Assembly (NCBI RefSeq): GCF_000225825.1 | Contig: NZ_AGBX01000001.1 | Coordinates: 682,001 to 746,000 of the forward strand | Length of the DNA: 64,000 bases | Direction of reading: 5' to 3' | Source of the DNA: Brachybacterium squillarum M-6-3 | Lineage (GTDB): Bacteria; Actinomycetota; Actinomycetes; Actinomycetales; Dermabacteraceae | Shown: positions 35,466 to 43,262 of the stretch, in pieces | Layout: each line of letters starts with the position of its first letter | Numbering within the stretch: the stretch's first letter is position 1 | Made by a program: the position numbers and the translations under genes | Notes under the pieces: generated by a model | Database searches by the model: none | What the model was told of the DNA's origin: nothing | What the model saw: the letters and a program-made list of their open reading frames with translations, nothing else

Positions 35466-36527
35466 TCAGGGACGCGGCTGCGTGCTCACGGGTACGAAGC
35501 CCTCGGTGCTGAGGGCCTGCTCGCCGGCCTGGCAGACGGCGGCGGCGAGGTAGCCGTCCCAGGCGGTCGCGGAGCGCTCGGCGACGTTCGCGCCCTCGCG
35601 GATCGCGGCGATCCAGGCCTGCACCTCGGCGTCGTAGGCGTCGATGAAGCGGGGGCGGAAGTCGGCGGGGATCGACCCGCCCCAGCGGCCGCCCTCGAGG
35701 TGGGTGGTGACGCGGCCGTGCTCGAGGCCGATGGTGGCGATGCCGGCGGAGCCGACGGCCTCGGTGCGCACCTCGTAGCCGGCGGCGGTGTTCACGTACA
35801 GCTCGTCGGTGACGATCACGCCGGAGGCGGTGCGGAACAGGATCAGCATCGGGTCGTGCTGGCCCTCCTCGGCGCGCGGCCCGGCCACCGGCAGCAGTAC
35901 CTGCACGCCCGTGACCTGCTCGTCCAGGAAGTAGGAGATCGCGTCGACCTCGTGCACCGCGGAGTCGTAGACCATCATCGTGTCCACGAAACCGGGCAGC
36001 GTGTGGGCGTTGCGGTGCTTGAGGTTCAGCAAGCTGATGCGGCCCAGCTCCCCCGCCGCGATGGCGTCGCGCAGCTCGGCGTACTCGCGGTCGAAGCGGC
36101 GCATGAAGCCCAGGGACACGTAGGGGGTGCCGGTCTCGGCGACCGCGGCGGCCTCGGCGCGGACCACCTCGTAGGCGTCCTCGGGGTTCATCGCCAGGGG
36201 CTTCTCGCACAGCACCGGCTTGCGGGCGTCGATGCAGGCCACGGCCTGGTCGCGGTGGAACTGGCCGGGGCTGGCGATGAGCACGGCGTCGACGTCCTCG
36301 GCGCCGATCAGCTCTTCGGGGGAATCGACCACGCGGCAGCCGGGCACGGCGCCCGCGATCTCCTGGGCCTTGTCGCGGAAGTAGTCGGTGACCACGGCGA
36401 CGCGGGCGCCCTTGATGCGCTCGGAGATGCGGCGGACGTGATCGGCTCCCATCTGGCCGACGCCGATGACGCCGACGCGGACATCGGCGGGGACGGCGGG
36501 GTCCGGGGCGGGGGTGGTGCTGCTCAT
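35466..36527 (-). CDS. iolG: Gfo/Idh/MocA dehydrogenase, probable inositol 2-dehydrogenase (IolG-like)
   Basis: 353 aa, ATG at 36527, GGAG upstream. The Rossmann motif VGVIGVGQMGADHV is at residues 17-30 and the catalytic Lys is in CEKPLAM; RNAHTLPGF...MMVYDSAVHEVDAISYFL carries the His/Asp region typical of IolG. Members oxidise myo-inositol to 2-keto-myo-inositol with NAD+, the first step of the pathway. It follows iolB by 44 bases in the minus-strand arm. Two other Gfo/Idh genes belong to the regulon (41501-42694 and 48702-49949), so this one could instead act on scyllo- or D-chiro-inositol; gene order favours IolG. Confidence 0.85.
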   Translation of the reverse strand: MSSTTPAPDPAVPADVRVGVIGVGQMGADHVRRISERIKGARVAVVTDYFRDKAQEIAGAVPGCRVVDSPEELIGAEDVDAVLIASPGQFHRDQAVACIDARKPVLCEKPLAMNPEDAYEVVRAEAAAVAETGTPYVSLGFMRRFDREYAELRDAIAAGELGRISLLNLKHRNAHTLPGFVDTMMVYDSAVHEVDAISYFLDEQVTGVQVLLPVAGPRAEEGQHDPMLILFRTASGVIVTDELYVNTAAGYEVRTEAVGSAGIATIGLEHGRVTTHLEGGRWGGSIPADFRPRFIDAYDAEVQAWIAAIREGANVAERSATAWDGYLAAAVCQAGEQALSTEGFVPVSTQPRP

Positions 36528-36571
36528 CGCGTCTCTCCTTCGTGACGGGACGGGGGTGCGCTGCCGCGGGA

Positions 36572-37474
36572 TCAGGCCTCGGGGGCGAGCCGCGGGTCGG
36601 GGCCGGCGGCCTCCCAGGTGCCGCGCACCCAGGTCTGCTCGGGGTGGTCGGTGATGTTCCAGGAGCGCTCGGCGGCGGGCCCGGCCATCACGTTGAGGTA
36701 GTACATGTCGTGACCGGGGGCGGCGGCGCAGGGGCCGTGCCAGCCGTGGGGCACGAGCACGGTGTCGCCGCTACGCACCTCGGTGAGCACGTCGATGGGG
36801 CGCTCGGGGCCGCTGGCGGTGGTCTGGTGGTAGCCGAATCCGGGGGTGCCGCCGGGGGCGTCCTGGATCTCGTAGTAGTAGATCTCCTCGAGCTGCGACT
36901 CGGGGGCGCCGGGCCGCTCGGACTCGGTGATGGTCTCGTCGTGCTTGTGCGCCGGGTAGCTGGACCAGTTGCCGCCGGGGGTGATGACCTCGCAGGCGAT
37001 CAGGCTGTCGCAGGCGTCGAAGGAGCCGACGGTGCCGAAGTTGCGGACCTGACGGGTCATCTGCCCGCCGCCGCGCACCTCCACGGGCACGTTCTGGGAG
37101 CGGATCACGGCGACGGGGTGGCCGGGCTCGGCGGCCGCGGCGGCGATCGCGAAGCGGCCCCCGGCGTCGGTGTGGACGCGCAGGCTGGTCTCCGGCGGGG
37201 CGTAGAGCACGTCGGTGGGGCCGGCGAACACGTCGGCGCGGCCGCGCAGCTCGTGCACGGTGCCGTCGGCGGTGACGTCGCAGGCGCCGTTCAGGGGCAC
37301 CACCATCACCTCGATGCCGTGGGTGGTGACGGTCTCGGACTCGCCCGCGCCGAGCGCGAGGACGCGCAGGCCGGTGTGCACCCAGTCCTGGCGCCCGCCG
37401 GGCTCGATGACGGTCTCGTAGGCGCCGGTGGCAGTGCTGCCGCCGGGCAGGTGGAGGCTGTCCTCGCTGGTCAT
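36572..37474 (-). CDS. iolB: 5-deoxy-glucuronate isomerase IolB
   Basis: 300 aa, ATG at 37474 with GGAAGGAG upstream. A bicupin fold is indicated by the spaced metal ligands: PAHKHDETITESERP with the HxH...E set in the second half, and VPHGWHGPCAAAPGHDMYYLNVMAGP near the C-terminus, which is strongly IolB-like. IolB converts 5-deoxy-glucuronate to 5-dehydro-2-deoxy-gluconate, the product that IolC phosphorylates. It lies 26 bases after the Cgl0159-type gene in the operon. Confidence 0.93.
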   Translation of the reverse strand: MTSEDSLHLPGGSTATGAYETVIEPGGRQDWVHTGLRVLALGAGESETVTTHGIEVMVVPLNGACDVTADGTVHELRGRADVFAGPTDVLYAPPETSLRVHTDAGGRFAIAAAAAEPGHPVAVIRSQNVPVEVRGGGQMTRQVRNFGTVGSFDACDSLIACEVITPGGNWSSYPAHKHDETITESERPGAPESQLEEIYYYEIQDAPGGTPGFGYHQTTASGPERPIDVLTEVRSGDTVLVPHGWHGPCAAAPGHDMYYLNVMAGPAAERSWNITDHPEQTWVRGTWEAAGPDPRLAPEA

Positions 37475-37500
37475 CGTGGTCTCCTTCCGGTCCGCAGCGG

Positions 37501-38427
37501 TCAGCGGATCATGTCGACGGAGGCGCGCACCGCGGCGGTGACGTCCCCGTCGGCGGGGTAGAGCAGGGTGCGGCCGACGACGAGGCCCCGCACGTTGGGG
37601 CGGTCCAGGGCCCGTTTCCAGGTGGCGCGGAGGGTGGCCGGGTCGTCGTCGACGGGGTCGCCGCCGAGGATCAGGGTGGGCAGGGTGGTGGCGTCCATGA
37701 CCCGCTCCATGTCGTCCACGGCGGGCAGCTTCAGCCACGTGTACGCGCTGGTGGAGCCGAGGCCCTGGGCGACGTGGATGGACTTGATGACGGCCTCCGG
37801 GGAGAGGTCGTTGACGACCGTCGTGCCGGGCCCGCCGGGGCGGGAGGACCAGAAGGGCTCGACCATCGCGATGAGCTCCTCGCGGGCCAGCTCGTCGACG
37901 GCGCGGGCGGTGGCCTCGAGGATGAAGGAGGTGCGGTCGTCGGCCAGGTCGATGCGGGTGAGGGTTTTGCCGCCGTCGAAGCCGGCCGCCTTGATGGAGG
38001 CGGCGTCGTAGGCGGTGAAGCGGTCCTCGATCTCCCAGGAGCCGCCCTGCAGGCCGCCGCGGTTCATGGAGGCGAAGACGACCTTGTCCTCCAGGGCGCC
38101 GAGCAGCAGCAGGTCCTCGAGCACGTCGGCGGTGCCGAGCACGCCGTCCACACCGGGCACGGCGAGGGCCTCGCGCATGCGGTCCAGCATCTCGGTGCGG
38201 GAGGCCATCGCGATGGGGTTCTTGCCGACGCCGATCGCGCCGCGGGCCGGGTGGTCGGCGGCGATGACCATCAGCGTGCCACCGGAGTCGGTGACGCGAC
38301 GTCGGGTGCGGGCGGCGGCGAGGCGGGCGATCCTGACCGGGTCCTCGAGGCGGATCCGGGTGACGTCCTCGTAGGAGGTGGCGAAGGCGTCGCGCTGCGC
38401 CGCGGGGGTGGGGGCGAGGGTGCTCAT
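37501..38427 (-). CDS. Cgl0159-type (beta/alpha)8 protein, aldolase-fold component of the iol operon
   Basis: 308 aa, ATG at 38427 overlapping the iolC stop by 4 bases. It reads like a class I aldolase barrel: MVIAADHPARGAIGVG early, EPFWSSR, and WLKLPAVDDMERVM with a Lys in the place of a Schiff-base residue, then LPTLILGGDP and VRGLVVGRTLLYP at the phosphate-binding end. In actinobacterial inositol operons this protein sits between iolC and iolB and probably replaces IolJ, cleaving 2-deoxy-5-keto-gluconate 6-phosphate into dihydroxyacetone phosphate and malonate semialdehyde. That activity is inferred from context, since no canonical iolJ is in the window. Confidence 0.85.
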   Translation of the reverse strand: MSTLAPTPAAQRDAFATSYEDVTRIRLEDPVRIARLAAARTRRRVTDSGGTLMVIAADHPARGAIGVGKNPIAMASRTEMLDRMREALAVPGVDGVLGTADVLEDLLLLGALEDKVVFASMNRGGLQGGSWEIEDRFTAYDAASIKAAGFDGGKTLTRIDLADDRTSFILEATARAVDELAREELIAMVEPFWSSRPGGPGTTVVNDLSPEAVIKSIHVAQGLGSTSAYTWLKLPAVDDMERVMDATTLPTLILGGDPVDDDPATLRATWKRALDRPNVRGLVVGRTLLYPADGDVTAAVRASVDMIR

Positions 38428-39473
38428 GCGGGGGCTCCTTCGGCGCCGCGGCCGCGCAGCGCGGCGAGCATCTGCTCGACGGTCTGGCCGTGGTTGGGGT
38501 CGCCGCCGTCGATCAGCAGGTCGATCTCCTCGGAGGTCGGCATCGCGGTGGAGCACTCCAGGCGGCTGGTGACGATGGCACCGGCGGCGTTGCAGCGGGT
38601 CAGGGTGGTCTCGAGGTCGGCACCGGTGAGCAGGCCGTGGCAGAGGGAGCCGCCGAAGCTGTCGCCCGCGCCGAGACCGTTGATCACCTGGATCATGTTC
38701 GGGGCCACCACCACGCGCTCGTCCGCGGTCTTGCCGAGCACGCCCTTGGGGCCCTGCTTGACCACGGCGATCTGCACGCCGGCCTCCAGCAGGGCATCGG
38801 CGGCGCGCTCGGGCTCGGTCTCCCCGACCGCCACCTCGCACTCCTCCTTGTTGCCGACGGCGACGGTGGCGTACTGCAGGGCCTCGCGGTACTGCTCGCG
38901 GGCCTCCTCGATGGAGGACCAGAACATCGGTCGGTAGTCGAGGTCGAAGACGGTGTGGACGGTGCGGCCGCGGGCCTGCAGCGCCGCGTGGTGGGCGGCG
39001 CGGCTGGGCTCCTCGGACAGCCCGGTGCCGGAGAACCAGAACAGCGGCACCTCCCGGATCGCGTCGAGGTCGAGGTCCTCGGGGGTGATCTGCAGGTCGG
39101 GGGCGCTGGGCCGGCGGTAGAAGTACAGCGGGAAGTCGTCCGGCGGGAAGATCTCGCACAGGGTGATCGGGGTGTTCAGGTCCGGATCGGTGACGGCGAA
39201 GCGCCCGGAGACGCCCAGGCGCTCCATCTCCTGCACGACGTAGCGGCCGAAGGGGTCGTCCCCCACGCCGGTGACCACGGCGGGACGGTGGCCGAGGCGG
39301 GCGGCGGCGACGGCCACGTTGGTGGGGCTGCCGCCGAGGAACTTGCCGAAGCTCTGCACGTCCTCGAGGCCGGTGGCGATCTGCAGCGGGTAGAGGTCCA
39401 CGCCGCTGCGGCCGATGGTGATGATGTCGGTGCCCGGTCGGGCGGCGGTCCCCTGGGGATCGGCTGCTGCCAT
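38424..39473 (-). CDS. iolC: 5-dehydro-2-deoxygluconokinase IolC
   Basis: 349 aa, ATG at 39473 with AGGGAG upstream. PfkB/ribokinase family: DIITIGRSGVDLYPLQ at the start, KFLGGSPTNVAVAAARLG for sugar binding, and NGLGAGDSFGGSLCHGLL with the anion-hole GAGD and catalytic Asp near residue 290. IolC phosphorylates 5-dehydro-2-deoxy-gluconate with ATP. It is the first gene of the compact iolC-aldolase-iolB-iolG-transporter run. A promoter with an overlapping TTTGTCC palindrome lies about 115-150 bases upstream. Confidence 0.93.
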   Translation of the reverse strand: MAAADPQGTAARPGTDIITIGRSGVDLYPLQIATGLEDVQSFGKFLGGSPTNVAVAAARLGHRPAVVTGVGDDPFGRYVVQEMERLGVSGRFAVTDPDLNTPITLCEIFPPDDFPLYFYRRPSAPDLQITPEDLDLDAIREVPLFWFSGTGLSEEPSRAAHHAALQARGRTVHTVFDLDYRPMFWSSIEEAREQYREALQYATVAVGNKEECEVAVGETEPERAADALLEAGVQIAVVKQGPKGVLGKTADERVVVAPNMIQVINGLGAGDSFGGSLCHGLLTGADLETTLTRCNAAGAIVTSRLECSTAMPTSEEIDLLIDGGDPNHGQTVEQMLAALRGRGAEGAPA

Positions 39474-39585
39474 CGGTGGCTCCCTGTCTGCCTGCGTCGA
39501 GCTCGTTCTCGACGACGATGTCGGTGGGCGGGCGATGTCCGTGCGGGGGCGGGCCGGCCGGTGGGCCGCCTCGCCCGTCGTGCCC

Positions 39586-39623
39586 CTATGCTGGCACGCG
39601 ATCCACGCTTTGTCCATACAAAG
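39586..39623 (-). promoter_or_regulatory. iolC promoter with overlapping operator palindrome
   Basis: CTTTGTCCATACAAAG (39608-39623) is a palindrome with 6-base arms CTTTGT/ACAAAG. On the minus strand TGGACA (39616-39611) could be a -35 element and AGCATA (39592-39587) a -10 element, 18 bases apart. The operator thus overlaps the -35 box, the position expected for a repressor. The TGTCCATACA part matches eight of ten bases of the IolR-like consensus. The assignment is from sequence pattern only. Confidence 0.5.
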
Positions 39624-39719
39624 ATCCGAGGAATGTCGGGAGGCGGTGTGCGCGCCCCCGCGGGGCCCGCGGAACGGGCGGCGGAGGGACCGGCGGACGG
39701 TCGTGCGGTCGGGACCTCC

Positions 39720-40109
39720 TCAGAGCTCCCCGGTGAGGAACTGGGCGCGGCCGTGCCCGAAGGACCAGTCCTCCCGCTGGTTCCCCACGATCGAGATCAC
39801 CAGGTCCTCCGGCCGCACCAGGTCCTCCTGGGCCAGCCGCTCGGCGAGCGCGGCGAAGATCGCCTGCTTCTGCTCCTGCGAGCGGCCCTGCTGGGTGATC
39901 TGGATGATGACCACCCCCTCGCTGCGCTCGATGCCGAGCCCGGTGTCCTCGGCGATGATCGCGCCGACGGGCAGGGTCTCGAGGATCTGGTACCGGTCGC
40001 CGGGAGGCGCGGCGAAGTGCTCGCGCATCACCTCCTGCACCAGGTCGGCCAGGCGACGGCTCTGCTCGGGCGTGCGGACATCCTGCTGCGTGATGCGGAC
40101 CAGGGGCAT
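39720..40109 (-). CDS. Tautomerase/MIF-superfamily protein
   Basis: 129 aa from the ATG at 40109, which places Pro directly after Met, as required for the catalytic N-terminal proline of this superfamily (MPLVRITQQD). Residues 35-129 read like a double 4-oxalocrotonate-tautomerase unit: a beta strand, a long helix LADLVQEVMREHFA, VVIIQITQQGR, and a second helix KQAIFAALAERLAQ, ending in DLVISIVGNQREDWSFG. Such enzymes tautomerise keto acids and enols. Its place between the inositol genes suggests a keto-inositol or enol intermediate as substrate, which is inference. A large inverted repeat lies 120 bases upstream. Confidence 0.85.
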   Translation of the reverse strand: MPLVRITQQDVRTPEQSRRLADLVQEVMREHFAAPPGDRYQILETLPVGAIIAEDTGLGIERSEGVVIIQITQQGRSQEQKQAIFAALAERLAQEDLVRPEDLVISIVGNQREDWSFGHGRAQFLTGEL

Positions 40110-40447
40110 GGGACGACTCCTTGGGAAAGGCGAGGGACGGGGCGGGAAAAGGGGCGCGGGGCCGGGTGGCCGGGACACGACGCGGGTGCGAACGGGGCCC
40201 GGCGCGGGTGCCGGGCGGGCGTCGTGGACTTTTGTTCACTCACGAACCGCTGCTGGCTCGTGAGCGCACAAAAGCTCGGACGGGATGCGCAGCGGGCGTG
40301 CCTCGGTCGGTGGTCGCGCGCCACGTCGCACCTGCCCCGGCCACCCTCGGTTTTGCTCGGCTCCCTTCCACACAGGGAAGTGAGGCGAGTAGAAGTTCAC
40401 GGTCCAGCCGGCCCAGCGAGAGGGCCGAGGGACCGGGACGGACCGGG
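40110..40447. promoter_or_regulatory. Intergenic region with a 17-base imperfect inverted repeat
   Basis: In this 338-bp gap, CTTTTGTTCACTCACGA (40229-40245) faces TCGTGAGCGCACAAAAG (40258-40274); 15 of 17 positions pair, with a 12-base spacer. The arms contain TTTTGT, reminiscent of the TTTGTCC operator elements. It lies about 120 bases upstream of the tautomerase start and could be an operator pair for that gene. No other coding potential that I trust is visible. Confidence 0.42.
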
Positions 40448-41473
40448 TCAGGCTCCGGTCTGGTCGGCGGCGGCGAGGAGGGCGGCGGCGCCGCGGGCGA
40501 TGCCCTCCTCGCGGCCGAAGGCGGCGTCCTCGTGCTCGATGTTCACCACCAGGTCCGGGTCCACCGCGGCCAGCGCCGTGAGGAACCGGGCCCAGTAGTC
40601 CACGTCGTGGGCGCCGGCGACGGGGTCGCTGCCCTCCCCGATCGCGACGAAGCGCCAGGCCGGGTCGCTGGGCCAGGTGGAGCAGTCGTGGCCGATGCCG
40701 GTGGGCACGCGCGCGGCCGGATCCTCCGGCACGGGGCCGAAGTCGGTGTCCAGCACGCCCCGCACCGCCGCGCCGGGCAGGATCGCGGTGTCCTTGGCGT
40801 GGACGTGGGTGATGTGGGAGCCAAGCCGCTCGATGCAGGCGATCGGGTCCATCTGCTGCCAGAACAGGTGCGAGGGATCGAGGTTCACCCCGATGTTCGT
40901 CGGCTCCACGAGCTCCACGAAGCGCTCGAAGCTGGGCGGGGAGAACACCAGGTTGCGGGGGTGCATCTCGAGCGCCACCCGCACGTCGCGCTCCCGGGCG
41001 AGGGCGTCGATCTCCTTCCAGAACGGCACCGCCACCGACCACTGGTACTCGAGCACCTCGAGGTCGATGCCGTTCCAGGGGTTCACGACCCACGCCGGGT
41101 AGCGGGCGCCTGGGTCGGTGCCGGGGGTGCCGGACATGGCGACCACGTCGCGCACGCCCAGCAGGCCCGCCGTATCGATGGTGCGCCGCAGGTCGTGGGC
41201 GTGTATGAGCCCCTCGGTGGGCAGCGGCGAGAGGGGGTTGCCGGAGGCGGTCAGCCCGGTCAGCTCCATCCCGGCGTCGGCGAAGACCCCGCGCAGCCGG
41301 TCCCGTTCGCGGGAGCTGCCCAGCAGCGGGTCCAGCGGGGCGTGCGGGGCGGGGATGAAGCCGCCGGTGTTGACCTCCGCGCCGGTGAGGCCGACGCCGC
41401 GCAGGACGTCGAGGGCCTCGGGCAGGGAGCGGTCCTGGAGGCAGGCGGTGTAGGCGCCGTAGGTGAAGGCCAT
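40448..41473 (-). CDS. Sugar phosphate isomerase/epimerase (AP-endonuclease-2-like TIM barrel)
   Basis: 341 aa, ATG at 41473, GGACTCC-side ribosome-binding sequence AAAGGA upstream. The barrel carries VALEMHPRNLVF, GVNLDPSHLFWQQMD, HVHAKDT and NIEHEDAAF, giving the Glu/Asp/His/Glu metal ligands of the xylose-isomerase-like family. Members include IolE, IolI, IolH and epimerases for other sugars. In this regulon it follows a Gfo/Idh dehydrogenase by 27 bases, a common pairing for keto-inositol or keto-sugar isomerisation. Substrate not determined; an IolI-like 2-keto-myo-inositol isomerase is one option. Confidence 0.85.
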   Translation of the reverse strand: MAFTYGAYTACLQDRSLPEALDVLRGVGLTGAEVNTGGFIPAPHAPLDPLLGSSRERDRLRGVFADAGMELTGLTASGNPLSPLPTEGLIHAHDLRRTIDTAGLLGVRDVVAMSGTPGTDPGARYPAWVVNPWNGIDLEVLEYQWSVAVPFWKEIDALARERDVRVALEMHPRNLVFSPPSFERFVELVEPTNIGVNLDPSHLFWQQMDPIACIERLGSHITHVHAKDTAILPGAAVRGVLDTDFGPVPEDPAARVPTGIGHDCSTWPSDPAWRFVAIGEGSDPVAGAHDVDYWARFLTALAAVDPDLVVNIEHEDAAFGREEGIARGAAALLAAADQTGA

Positions 41474-41500
41474 GCGGGGAGTCCTTTCGGGACGAGGGGG

Positions 41501-42694
41501 TCAGTCGATGGCGACGGCAGCGCCGTGCCGGGCGGCGGACTCGGCGACGGCGGCGAGGATGCGCATCTGCCGGTAGCCGTCGGCGAAGCTCGCGCAGGGC
41601 GGCAGTGCGCCCTCGGTGATGCCCGCGACCTGCTGCAGGAAGGCGTGGGCCTGGTAGGTGAACTGCTCGACCTGGGTCAGGCCCACCCCGGCGAAGGCCA
41701 TCGAGGAGCCGTTGGCATAGTAGGGGAACTCGGGGTTCACCAGCACCTGGCGCAGGCCGCCCCGGCCGGCCGGGGAGCTGGCGTCGGCGAGCTGGATCTC
41801 CCCGCCTCGGTGCAGCTCCCAGCGGGCGGAGCCGCCGGTGCCGAGCACGGTGAGGGTCTTGTCGTTGGGCAGGCCGAAGGCCACCCGTGAGCAGGAGAAG
41901 GTGCCGGCGGCGCCGGAGGCGAAGCGGGCGGTGAAGGTGGCGACGTCGTCGTTCTCCACGGCCTCGCGCGGGGCGTCGGCGTCGGCGGTGACCCCGCGCC
42001 CGCCGGAGACGGCGCCGGTCATGACCGGGCGCTCGGTGATGGTGGTGACCAGCTGCGCGCCGGAGACCTCGGCGATCGGCCCCATGACCAGCTCGGCGGA
42101 GTCGACCATGTGGCTGCCGACGTCGCCGAGGGCCCCGGAGCCCATCGGGCCCTTGTACCGCCAGGCGATGGGGGTGTTCGGGTCGGCGCCGTAGTCGGCC
42201 CAGTAGTGGGCGTCGAGGTGGGAGGGGGTCCCCAGGTCGCCCTCGGCCGCGAGCTTGGCGAGCATGGCGATGCCCGCGTTGCGGCGGAAGGTGTAGCCGG
42301 TGGCGAGCACCAGTTCGGGGTGGGCCTCCTGCAGGGCGGCCATCGCGGCGGCGTCCTCAAGGGTGCCGGCCAGGGGCTTCTCGCACAGCACGTGCTTGCC
42401 GGCGTCGGCCATGGCCTCGGCGATCTCGCGGTGCAGGGCGTTGCCGACGACGATGGAGACCACGTCGATGCTCGGGTCCTCGGCCACCTCGCGCCAGTCC
42501 CCCACGGCCTTCTCGTAGCCGTAGTGGGCGGCCGCGTCCTCGGCGAAGGGCAGGTGGGCGTCGGCGATCGTGGCGAGCCGCACCGGGGGCAGGCCGAGCT
42601 CGTACACGGTGCCGGCCTGCCGCCAGGCGTTGGCGTGGGTGCGGCCGGCCATGCCGGCTCCGATGACGGCGACGGACAGGGGTGCTGCGCTCAT
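41501..42694 (-). CDS. Gfo/Idh/MocA family dehydrogenase
   Basis: 397 aa, ATG at 42694 with CAGGAGG upstream. Rossmann motif VAVIGAGMAGRTHANAW (residues 8-24), catalytic CEKPLAGT, and GALGDVGSHMVDSAELVMG with the conserved His/Asp positions. It is the first gene of the minus arm, transcribed away from iolD out of a 568-bp divergent region, and is followed by an isomerase. Likely oxidises an inositol isomer or related polyol with NAD(P)+; members of this kind in actinobacteria are often called IdhA or OxiD-like. The exact substrate is not readable. Confidence 0.87.
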   Translation of the reverse strand: MSAAPLSVAVIGAGMAGRTHANAWRQAGTVYELGLPPVRLATIADAHLPFAEDAAAHYGYEKAVGDWREVAEDPSIDVVSIVVGNALHREIAEAMADAGKHVLCEKPLAGTLEDAAAMAALQEAHPELVLATGYTFRRNAGIAMLAKLAAEGDLGTPSHLDAHYWADYGADPNTPIAWRYKGPMGSGALGDVGSHMVDSAELVMGPIAEVSGAQLVTTITERPVMTGAVSGGRGVTADADAPREAVENDDVATFTARFASGAAGTFSCSRVAFGLPNDKTLTVLGTGGSARWELHRGGEIQLADASSPAGRGGLRQVLVNPEFPYYANGSSMAFAGVGLTQVEQFTYQAHAFLQQVAGITEGALPPCASFADGYRQMRILAAVAESAARHGAAVAID

Positions 42695-43262
42695 GGGTGC
42701 CTCCTGGGCGATCGGCGCTGATCAGCGATAGGTCCCGCCGCGCGGCGGGGTCGGGGAGGGGGAGCCGTCCCGGGATCCGGGGCGGCGAGGTCCGATCGGC
42801 TCGGTGTCGATCGGAGCGGGGTCGATGAGGTGTCGATGAGGTCGGGACGAGCGGAGCGGGTGAGATCCGCTCGGGGTCGGGCCGGTGGAGTCGGGCCGGT
42901 GGGGTCGGGGCCCGCCGGCGCGGGGTCGAGCAGCGCGATGGCGACCGATCTTTGTCCGCTCACCGTCAAGAGCGCAAGCATCTTTGTCCGGTCCAGATCA
43001 CGTCCCGAACCTGACGTACCGGCACGCTAGCACGCTCCGAGCGACTCCGGAAGGGGTCGATCGGGGCACGATCCGGCCTGGTGGGGCACGGATCCACGGC
43101 CGCCGTCCGCCTCCATCGTCACCATGTTCTGACAAAGTGTTGACAGCGACGGCGCACCCGACCATGCTGGGGGCATCCGCACTCACCGTCGAGGCGTCCC
43201 CTCCGGCGGTCCGATCCCACGGCCCCGCGTCCCGCGCATACCGGCCGCCCCACGGAGGCAGC
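42695..43262. promoter_or_regulatory. Divergent iol regulatory region with repeated TTTGTCC elements and iolD promoter
   Basis: This 568-bp gap separates the two arms of the regulon. Two direct copies of TTTGTCC lie at 42951-42957 and 42983-42989, 32 bases apart, close to three DNA helical turns. On the plus side TGTTCTGACA (43125-43134) matches nine of ten bases of the IolR-like consensus, followed by a perfect -35 TTGACA at 43140-43145 and a -10 CATGCT at 43163-43168 (17-base spacing), giving a leader of about 90 bases before iolD. The rest, about 42720-42940, is GC-rich with repeated GGTCGGG-type words and shows no gene. Confidence 0.55.
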
